Shown here piece after piece: positions 58,626 to 64,000 of a DNA stretch of 64,000 nucleotides; within the stretch, counting starts at the first letter, position 1, and every line of letters begins with the position of its first letter. The DNA comes from Christensenella timonensis (lineage in GTDB: Bacteria > Bacillota > Clostridia > Christensenellales > Christensenellaceae). The notes beneath the pieces are model-generated. The model saw only the letters and a program-made list of their open reading frames with translations. It did no database searches and was not told where the DNA came from. The translations under genes were made by a program, and so were the position numbers. The stretch lies in NCBI RefSeq assembly GCF_900087015.1, contig NZ_FLKP01000002.1, positions 310,001-374,000 on the forward strand, in the 5' to 3' direction.

Positions 58626-59261
58626 ATGGCACAGGAAAAGCTCGATTACAAAAAAGAATATAAGGATCTGTATCTTCCGAAAGCAAAGCCCATGCTGATC
58701 GAAGTACCTGCCATGAATTTTATTATGGTGGATGGTAAAGGCGCCCCCGAAGGGGAGGAATATCCGCAGGCGATGCAGGCGCTCTATTCCTTAAGTTTTA
58801 CCATCAAAATGAGCAAGATGGGCGGCAAACAGCCGGACGGATACTTTGAATATGTCGTGCCCCCGCTGGAAGGCCTGTGGTACGGTGACAAAGGCTCCTT
58901 TGAACAAAACGACCGCGACGCCTGGCTGTGGACGTCCATGATCCGCCAGCCGGAATTCGTAACACAGGAAGTTTTCGACTGGGCCGTCGCGCAATGCCGC
59001 GCCAAAAAGCCGGATACAGACGTTTCCAAAGCTCGTTTTGAGACCTTTACCGAGGGCCTGTGCGTACAAATGATGCACATAGGGCCTTACGCTAAGGAAC
59101 CGGTTACCATCGAGGCGATGCACCGCTTTATGGATGACAGCGGCCTTGATAACATGACGGGCAACGTACGCAAGCACCACGAAATCTATCTGAGCGACCC
59201 GCGCCGGGTCGCGCCGGAAAGGCTGAAGACCGTGCTCCGCCTGCCTGTGGCGAAAAAATAA
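58626..59261 (+). CDS. GyrI-like small-molecule-binding domain protein
   Basis: A 211-residue protein of the GyrI-like/SOUL-type family (COG4832). LDYKKEYKDLYLPKAKPMLIEVPAMNFIMVDGKGAPEGEEYPQAMQALYSLSFTIKMSK is its typical start, LCVQMMHIGPYAKEPVTIEAMHRFM the second strand-helix with the MHIGPY motif, and HHEIYLSDPRR the end. Such proteins bind or hydrolyse cationic or hydrophobic small molecules and are often stress-induced. The start at 58626 has AGGGGGAAA upstream; an ATG at 58605 is possible. Confidence 0.85.
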   Translation: MAQEKLDYKKEYKDLYLPKAKPMLIEVPAMNFIMVDGKGAPEGEEYPQAMQALYSLSFTIKMSKMGGKQPDGYFEYVVPPLEGLWYGDKGSFEQNDRDAWLWTSMIRQPEFVTQEVFDWAVAQCRAKKPDTDVSKARFETFTEGLCVQMMHIGPYAKEPVTIEAMHRFMDDSGLDNMTGNVRKHHEIYLSDPRRVAPERLKTVLRLPVAKK

Positions 59262-59300
59262 GCCGGGAGGAAAGCACAAGTTAGGGATCACTTTTGTGCA

Positions 59301-59798
59301 TCATCGCCGCCGGGCTGATACAATCCCTATGCTGTGCAGCCACGCGGAAACCTCTTGGCGCGCTTTGGCGCTGCCGTTTCCGTAGATGCCAAAGGCGGGC
59401 AGCAATGTGGACTGCGGACACCGTTTTTCCACATCCTGTGCAAGCCGGGCAAGCCCTCCGCCCCCATGCGTACAAAAGGGGATCACCGTTTTTCCATCCA
59501 GGTCGTATTGCTTTAAAAAGGCCGCGACAGGAGGCGCAATGGTGCTCCACCAGTTCGGCGAACCGATAAAGACCGTGTCGTATTGTTCCAATTTTATGTG
59601 CCGCGTTTCCAGCTCGGGCAGGAATCCTGCGCCGATTTCCTGTTTCGCCTGTTTTACGACCGCATCGTAGGCTTGCGGGTACGGCGTTTTGGGTTTGATC
59701 TCTAAAACCTCCCCGCCTGTTTCCCCGCTGATCAGCTGTGCGATCTTTTGCGTATTGCCCGAATGGGAATAGTATACGATCAAAGTGTTGTTTTTCAT
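59301..59798 (-). CDS. Flavodoxin
   Basis: A 165-residue FMN-binding electron carrier. The phosphate loop YYSHSGNTQKIAQLI and the isoalloxazine loops VFIGSPNWWSTIAPPV and PFCTHGGGGLARL are those of long-chain or NADPH-linked flavodoxins (the GGGG loop is seen in the flavodoxin group of MerR-controlled stress genes). GAAGGAATACC precedes the ATG at 59798. Its promoter has a 19-base spacer (see 59858-59888), implying MerR-type control. Confidence 0.9.
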   Translation of the reverse strand: MKNNTLIVYYSHSGNTQKIAQLISGETGGEVLEIKPKTPYPQAYDAVVKQAKQEIGAGFLPELETRHIKLEQYDTVFIGSPNWWSTIAPPVAAFLKQYDLDGKTVIPFCTHGGGGLARLAQDVEKRCPQSTLLPAFGIYGNGSAKARQEVSAWLHSIGIVSARRR

Positions 59799-59857
59799 TG
59801 GTATTCCTTCTTTCTTTTTTTCCGGCGGTATTGTTCCGGTCTTCCGCCGTTCTATTG

Positions 59858-59888
59858 AGCATACACCCTGGAGTCCACTCCAAGTCAA
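59858..59888 (-). promoter_or_regulatory. MerR-type promoter of the flavodoxin gene
   Basis: On the minus strand TTGACT (59883-59888), a 19-base spacer and TATGCT (59858-59863). The spacer holds the dyad TGGAGTGGACTCCA. A 19-base spacer instead of 17 is the hallmark of promoters activated by MerR proteins. A very similar promoter stands at 61244-61274. Confidence 0.75.
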
Positions 59889-59943
59889 GCGCTTTTTCAG
59901 GCAAACAAAAAGCCGCTGCATGAGCGGCTTTTGATTGTTTTTC

Positions 59944-60750
59944 TTATTTCATCAACGATTTCATATAATTCGCATAGCCCGCAAACGCGATTCCCGGTTC
60001 CTCTAAAGAAAGGTCCCAGCGCTTCAGCCATTCCAGCGAATAATATCCGTCGTAGCCGATTTTTTCCAGCTGCTCGATACATGCCCGGACAGGAAGGTCG
60101 CCATAGCCCACCATCGTATACTTCAGTTTCCCATCTTCGTAGGTGGAATCTTTGATGTGTACATGGCGGATCAGGTCGCCGACCAGCCCCACCGTATCCT
60201 GCGGCGTTTCGCCGAAGTAACGGTACGGGTGGTGGATATCCCACAGCACGCCGATATTTGTTTCCCCGGCGGTATCTATGAGCTCCGCCATCCGTTTGGA
60301 ATCGGCAAAGAAGCCGTTCGTTTCCACCAGCACATCCACGCCCAGCGGTTTTGCATACTGTGCGACCGCCCTCACCTGGCCGGCAATCGCCGGGATATTG
60401 AGTTCACTGCTCTGCTCCGGCCCAAAATCGCCCAACACGCGGATGTATTTGATGCCCATATCGCTGGCCGTATCCGCATACGCTTTTGCAAGGTATACCA
60501 CGTCGTCGATGTGGTTCAAATCGTTCATATAACAAGCCGACGTCAGACAGGCGATCGTAAGGCCTTTTTCCGTCAACAGCTTTTTCGTTTTTTCAGCGTT
60601 TGCGGGAGAAAATTCCGGAATACGCGTCCCGTCGATCACATTTCCAACGCCGCGGATCTCGATCCCGCCGTACCCTAAATCGCACGCTGTGGATATAATA
60701 TCTGAAAAGCTCCATTCGGGGCATCCCAGTGTTGAAAAACAAAGTTTCAT
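59944..60750 (-). CDS. Sugar phosphate isomerase/epimerase (xylose-isomerase-like TIM barrel)
   Basis: A 268-residue TIM-barrel enzyme of the AP-endonuclease-2 superfamily. The opening MKLCFSTLGCPEWSFSDIISTACDLGYGGIEIRG, metal-ligand segments DVLVETNGFFA, VLWDIHHPY, HVHIKDST and DGYYSLEWL give the Glu/Asp/His/Glu site of isomerases such as hydroxypyruvate or inosose isomerase-like proteins. GGAGGAAACG supports the start at 60750. It lies next to a MerR regulator on the same strand, 61 bases away. Substrate unknown. Confidence 0.85.
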   Translation of the reverse strand: MKLCFSTLGCPEWSFSDIISTACDLGYGGIEIRGVGNVIDGTRIPEFSPANAEKTKKLLTEKGLTIACLTSACYMNDLNHIDDVVYLAKAYADTASDMGIKYIRVLGDFGPEQSSELNIPAIAGQVRAVAQYAKPLGVDVLVETNGFFADSKRMAELIDTAGETNIGVLWDIHHPYRYFGETPQDTVGLVGDLIRHVHIKDSTYEDGKLKYTMVGYGDLPVRACIEQLEKIGYDGYYSLEWLKRWDLSLEEPGIAFAGYANYMKSLMK

Positions 60751-60811
60751 AGTCGTTTCCTCCATCGCTATCTTACCAATATTTTAACATAAGGATTTCC
60801 TGTTTGCAATT

Positions 60812-61216
60812 CTAGGCTTCGCAATCGATCACGCCCTCGCAAGCCTTGGCGCTGCCCGCTTTGCATGCATATTCGTAGTATTTGATTTTTTGGTTGATCT
60901 TTTTCAAGTGCCCGTTTAGCTGTTTCATCTGCTCCTCTACGGCCTCCTTCTGCTTTTTGAAAAGTTCCAGCCGTTTATGAAGCGTCGCATCGCCCTCCTG
61001 GTACCAGTCGATGTAGGTGCGTATCTCCTTGATCTGCATGCCCGTGCTTTTTAAACAATTGATGATGGCGAGCATCTCCAGGTCGTGGTCGCAAAAAGCG
61101 CGCTTGCCCGACTTTGAGCGCCCGACAAAGGGCAGCAGCCCTTCCTTTTCATAATACCGTAGCGTATAAACCGATAAACCGGAAAGGCCGGCAGCCTGCG
61201 AAATTGAATAAGTCAT
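60812..61216 (-). CDS. MerR family transcriptional regulator
   Basis: A 134-residue MerR activator. The winged helix YSISQAAGLSGLSVYTLRYYEKEGLLPFVGRSKSGKRAFCDHDLEMLAIINCLKSTGMQIKEI is followed by a long dimerising coiled coil (about residues 78-115) and a short C-terminus with Cys residues (CKAGSAKACEGVIDCEA) that may sense aldehydes, thiols or metals. It is divergent from the alcohol dehydrogenase, with the shared promoter region 61217-61310. Similar to AdhR-type regulators. It may also control the flavodoxin promoter. Confidence 0.92.
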   Translation of the reverse strand: MTYSISQAAGLSGLSVYTLRYYEKEGLLPFVGRSKSGKRAFCDHDLEMLAIINCLKSTGMQIKEIRTYIDWYQEGDATLHKRLELFKKQKEAVEEQMKQLNGHLKKINQKIKYYEYACKAGSAKACEGVIDCEA

Positions 61217-61243
61217 TTTTGTTACCTCCGCAAAAAATTATGC

Positions 61244-61274
61244 TTGACTTCGAGCTAACTCTAAGTTGTATGAT
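61244..61274 (+). promoter_or_regulatory. MerR-type promoter of the dehydrogenase
   Basis: TTGACT (61244-61249), a 19-base spacer and TATGAT (61269-61274). The spacer contains the dyad TCGAGCTAACTCTAAGT. It faces the dehydrogenase at 61311; the MerR gene lies in the opposite direction. Confidence 0.8.
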
Positions 61275-61310
61275 AGTATTATATCATAAAAGCTGAAGGA
61301 GTGACACACG

Positions 61311-62483
61311 ATGCAACAGTTCAATTATTTTATCCCAACACGTATCCTATTCGGGGCCGGTAAGCTTGGCCGCCTTCATGAACAGGAGCTTCCGGGCAAG
61401 CGCGCGCTCATCGTAACGACCGGCGGGAAATCCGTGATCAAATACGGATACCTGGACCGGCTGAAGGAGCAGCTCGACCTGGCGGGAGTGTCTTACGTTA
61501 TATTCAACAAGATCCTGCCCAACCCCATCAAGGAGCACGTCATGGAGGGCGCGCTGGCCTGCAGGGAAAACGACCTTGATTTTGTGATCGGCCTCGGGGG
61601 CGGCAGCAGCATCGACGCTGCAAAGGCCATTGCCGTCATGGCCAACAACCCCGGCGACTATTGGGATTATGTGGGCGGCGGCTCCGGCAAAGGACTCCCT
61701 GTACCCAACGATCCGCTCCCCGTTGTGGCGATCACAACGACAGCGGGTACGGGCACGGAGGCCGATCCATGGACGGTCACCACCAAAACGGATACCAACG
61801 AAAAAATTGGTTTTGGCTATGACAAGACCTTTCCCGTGCTTGCCGTCGTAGACCCGGAGCTTATGGTCAGCGTTCCGCCCTACCTCACGGCCTGCCAGGG
61901 CTTCGATGCTTTGTTCCACAGTACGGAAGGTTACCTCAACAAGACGAGCTATGTGATGAGCGACCTTTATGCCTTAACAGCAATCGAGCTGATCGGCAAA
62001 AGCCTTGCAAAAGCGGTAGCGGACGGCCAGGACATACAGGCGCGCGAAGACGTGGCGCTTGCGAACTCGCTTGCAGGTATGGTGGAATCCACCTCGGGCT
62101 GTATTTCCGAACACAGCTTAGAGCACGCTTTGAGCGCCTATCACCATAACCTCGAGCATGGCGCGGGCCTGATCGCAATCAGCCGGGAATATTACGCCTT
62201 CTTCGCACGGACAGGGCAATGCGAGCAGCGTATGATCGACATGGCAAAAGCGCTTGGCAGGGCCGATGCAACCTCCTCTATGGATTTCGTAGATGCATTG
62301 GTTGAGCTGCAAAAGGCATGCGGCGTGGATGATATCAAGCTAAGCGAATACGGCGTCACCGAGGAGGAATTGCCCAAATGCGTACAAAACGCGCGAGAGA
62401 CAATGGGCGGACTGTTTGAGGTCGATCCGGTGGAGTTAAGCGATGAGGATGCGCTTGCGATCTACCAAAAATCTTTCCGTTAA
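61311..62483 (+). CDS. Iron-containing alcohol dehydrogenase (butanol dehydrogenase-like)
   Basis: A 390-residue group III alcohol dehydrogenase. FNYFIPTRILFGAGKLGRL, the cofactor loop GLGGGSSIDAAKAIAVM, TTTAGTGTEADPWTVTT and metal ligands in GFDALFHSTEGYL, EHSLEHALSAYHHNLEHGAGLIAI are conserved. It resembles BdhA/YqhD-type enzymes that reduce aldehydes. It is likely induced by the adjacent MerR protein, consistent with aldehyde detoxification as in AdhR systems, which is inference. Strong terminator at 62498-62526. Confidence 0.92.
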   Translation: MQQFNYFIPTRILFGAGKLGRLHEQELPGKRALIVTTGGKSVIKYGYLDRLKEQLDLAGVSYVIFNKILPNPIKEHVMEGALACRENDLDFVIGLGGGSSIDAAKAIAVMANNPGDYWDYVGGGSGKGLPVPNDPLPVVAITTTAGTGTEADPWTVTTKTDTNEKIGFGYDKTFPVLAVVDPELMVSVPPYLTACQGFDALFHSTEGYLNKTSYVMSDLYALTAIELIGKSLAKAVADGQDIQAREDVALANSLAGMVESTSGCISEHSLEHALSAYHHNLEHGAGLIAISREYYAFFARTGQCEQRMIDMAKALGRADATSSMDFVDALVELQKACGVDDIKLSEYGVTEEELPKCVQNARETMGGLFEVDPVELSDEDALAIYQKSFR

Positions 62484-62497
62484 ACTGCGGATGGACG

Positions 62498-62526
62498 GAG
62501 GCTCCTTTGACGGAGCCTCTTTTTTC
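62498..62526 (+). terminator. Terminator of the dehydrogenase gene
   Basis: GAGGCTCC (62498-62505) pairs with GGAGCCTC (62512-62519), loop TTTGAC, T run. Confidence 0.9.
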
Positions 62527-62637
62527 GCGCTTTGTTTTTAAGTTGTTTTTAAAAAGGAAAAGTGCTAACATAAATATAACCGAATGACTTTTGAGGTATA
62601 CTGAGAAGAAACGGCTATTCGCAGAGTGAAAAAAACT

Positions 62638-64000
62638 ATGAAACAAGAAGAGAAAAATGTGTCCGATTTTTCAGCCGATGAATACAGCCTGCTGATGAAT
62701 TCTTTCGGCGCCAGCGTGAGCAAGCATTTGCTGGACGAGCACTATACCGTCGTCTGGGCGAACGATCGTTATTACGAGATGTTCGGCTATACCAAGGAAG
62801 AGTATGAATCGCTTTTCCACAACCAGTGCGATCTGTTTTTCAAACATAATCCGAAGGATTGGCAGGACATGGTGGAGTATATCACCGAGGTCTTTTCTAC
62901 CGGTGCGACGCGGTATGAATATGTCTGCCGGATGCCCCACCGCAGCGGAAAAAAACTGTGGATCAAGCTGGTCGGCAACCTCACGGGAGAGATCGTAAAT
63001 GGTTGTCCGATCTCTTATTCTGTGATGATGGATATCACCGAGCAGATGCAGCTCCAGGTCGAACAGACCATTACCTACAACAATTTTCCGGGGCTGATCG
63101 CCAAATATAAAATAACCGAAAGCGGTATTTGGTTTATTGACGCAAACACCAAATATTTCCAGAAGCTAAAACGACATTCCGATTTTTCCCTTGCCGACCT
63201 GACGCCGGAAAGCGGCCTTGGCGCTATCGTTCCTCTTTGGCCGGATATCCGCCAGGGGAAACCGATATCCTTTACCATCTCCCCGCCCGGCGTTGACGGA
63301 AAGCCGCTTTATATGCGTGTAACGGCCGAATGTGTGGATTGGGAAAAAGAGGATCCCGTTTATCTTTTGATTTACGACGACATCACGCAGCTCACCGAGC
63401 AGCAGGAGCTTTTGCAGCAAACCAATATCGAGCTGGAGAGGCTCGCCTACGAGGATCCTGTTACAGGCGGCATGAACCGTATGCGGTTCGATATGGTCGC
63501 CGGCGAAGCGATCCGCCGTGCAAGCGCGGGTTCGTACGCGCTCGTGTGGCTCAATATGCAACGGTTCAAGCTGATCAACGACATTGCCGGAAACGAAATG
63601 GGCGACTCTGTCCTGCGTTACGTATACGAAAAAATCAGCCTGTATCTGCAGGAGGGGGAGTTTCTTGCGCGGATCACCGCCGATAATTATTCCCTGCTGA
63701 TAAGAAATGCAGACGACGCGACGATCCGGAACCGGATAGGTGAAATTGTTACAGAGGTAAACCATTTCAATCAGCAGCGTAAAAACCAATATTTCCTTCC
63801 TTTTACCGCGGGTATCTACCGCATCGACGACCCGTCTCTTGAGATCACGCAGATACAGGACCGGGCGCACGTAGCACGCAAGGCGATCCGCAAAAAAGAA
63901 ACAGACAGCCTGTACAGCCTCCGCTTCTACAGCGAAGCTGACCGTAAAAAACTTGTCATTGAAAAGAATATAGAAAACAAGATGCATGCAGCGTTGGAGA
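62638..64000 (+). CDS. PAS-GGDEF domain signalling protein, partial (3' end off window)
   Basis: A cytosolic cyclic-di-GMP-type signalling protein. From the ATG at 62638, residues about 15-125 form a PAS domain (LLMNSFGASVSKHLLDEHYTVVWANDRYYEMFGYTKEEYESLF), then a second PAS-like part (about 130-255), then a GGDEF domain from YEDPVTGGMNRMRFD. The GGDEF active site is degenerate: ARITADNYSLL, so it probably does not make c-di-GMP and may instead bind GTP or regulate. The final visible residues (KLVIEKNIENKMHAALE) resemble the linker leading into an EAL phosphodiesterase domain beyond base 64000. No clear ribosome site, only GAGTGAAAA. Confidence 0.88.
   Translation, partial: MKQEEKNVSDFSADEYSLLMNSFGASVSKHLLDEHYTVVWANDRYYEMFGYTKEEYESLFHNQCDLFFKHNPKDWQDMVEYITEVFSTGATRYEYVCRMPHRSGKKLWIKLVGNLTGEIVNGCPISYSVMMDITEQMQLQVEQTITYNNFPGLIAKYKITESGIWFIDANTKYFQKLKRHSDFSLADLTPESGLGAIVPLWPDIRQGKPISFTISPPGVDGKPLYMRVTAECVDWEKEDPVYLLIYDDITQLTEQQELLQQTNIELERLAYEDPVTGGMNRMRFDMVAGEAIRRASAGSYALVWLNMQRFKLINDIAGNEMGDSVLRYVYEKISLYLQEGEFLARITADNYSLLIRNADDATIRNRIGEIVTEVNHFNQQRKNQYFLPFTAGIYRIDDPSLEITQIQDRAHVARKAIRKKETDSLYSLRFYSEADRKKLVIEKNIENKMHAALE

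Noticed and set aside
1-64000. tRNA, rRNA, CRISPR array, integrase or transposase
   Set aside because: No cloverleaf with a CCA-type end, no regularly spaced repeats of CRISPR type, and no protein with transposase or recombinase motifs was seen. The DUF5131 gene alone is not enough to call a prophage.

Overview
The window looks like chromosomal DNA from an anaerobic, low-to-mid GC Clostridia-type Bacillota. The signs are strong GGAGG ribosome binding sites, tight hairpin-plus-T terminators, TTGACA/TATAAT promoters, lipoproteins with a lipobox, a ROK and a LacI regulator, and many gut-type sugar importers. The Ser-Glu-Ser-Ala-rich linkers of the solute-binding lipoproteins would fit a Christensenella-like lineage, but that is a guess. 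I found no tRNA, rRNA, CRISPR array, prophage or intact insertion sequence.

Layout. 1-2.0 kb: dTDP-sugar synthesis (rfbA, cut by the window edge), a GT2 glycosyltransferase and a small membrane protein. 2.1-11 kb: a LacI-controlled module with an iron alcohol dehydrogenase, DhaL/DhaK-type kinase subunits and a complete ABC sugar importer. 11.4-13.8 kb: an ABC exporter pair. 13.9-17.2 kb: a polyphosphate-kinase-2 remnant, an amino-acid permease, a glyoxalase-fold protein, MscL with a zinc ribbon, an alkyltransferase-like protein and a glutaredoxin. 17.3-26.4 kb: a ROK-controlled glycoside module (NagB, PfkB kinase, binding protein, ATPase, two permeases, GH4 glycosidase). 26.6-33.5 kb: glycogen phosphorylase, then an RND pump with its TetR regulator. 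33.5-45.8 kb: housekeeping and stress genes, including FabV, a fructose-6-phosphate-aldolase-like transaldolase, a lyxose isomerase, a fluoride riboswitch with fluC, xylulokinase, GDPD, OsmC, a MATE pump and DUF488/DsrE. 45.9-55.4 kb: a candidate structured RNA, MscS, a zincin, DUF5131, a GH3 lipoprotein, an ABC exporter beside a gutted MerR gene, a radical-SAM DNA-repair pair and an RsgA-RNHCP fusion. 55.7-58.5 kb: a large glycine-rich repeat surface protein behind paired TGTGACC repeats. 58.6-64 kb: a GyrI-like protein, flavodoxin, sugar isomerase-like protein, MerR, iron alcohol dehydrogenase and a PAS-GGDEF protein cut by the window edge.

How it works together. Two separate importer modules each carry their own regulator and repeated candidate operators: GTTTAGTAAA-like sites for the LacI module, and TTAATTAG-N9-YTAATTAA for the ROK module. 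They probably feed phosphorylated sugars into glycolysis, where the transaldolase, xylulokinase and lyxose isomerase also act. A MerR protein near 61 kb sits next to one promoter and close to a second that both have the stretched 19-bp spacer typical of MerR control, one for an alcohol dehydrogenase and one for a flavodoxin. Several decayed genes (PPK2 tail, DUF1989-like tail, MerR/TipA ends) show recent local gene loss.
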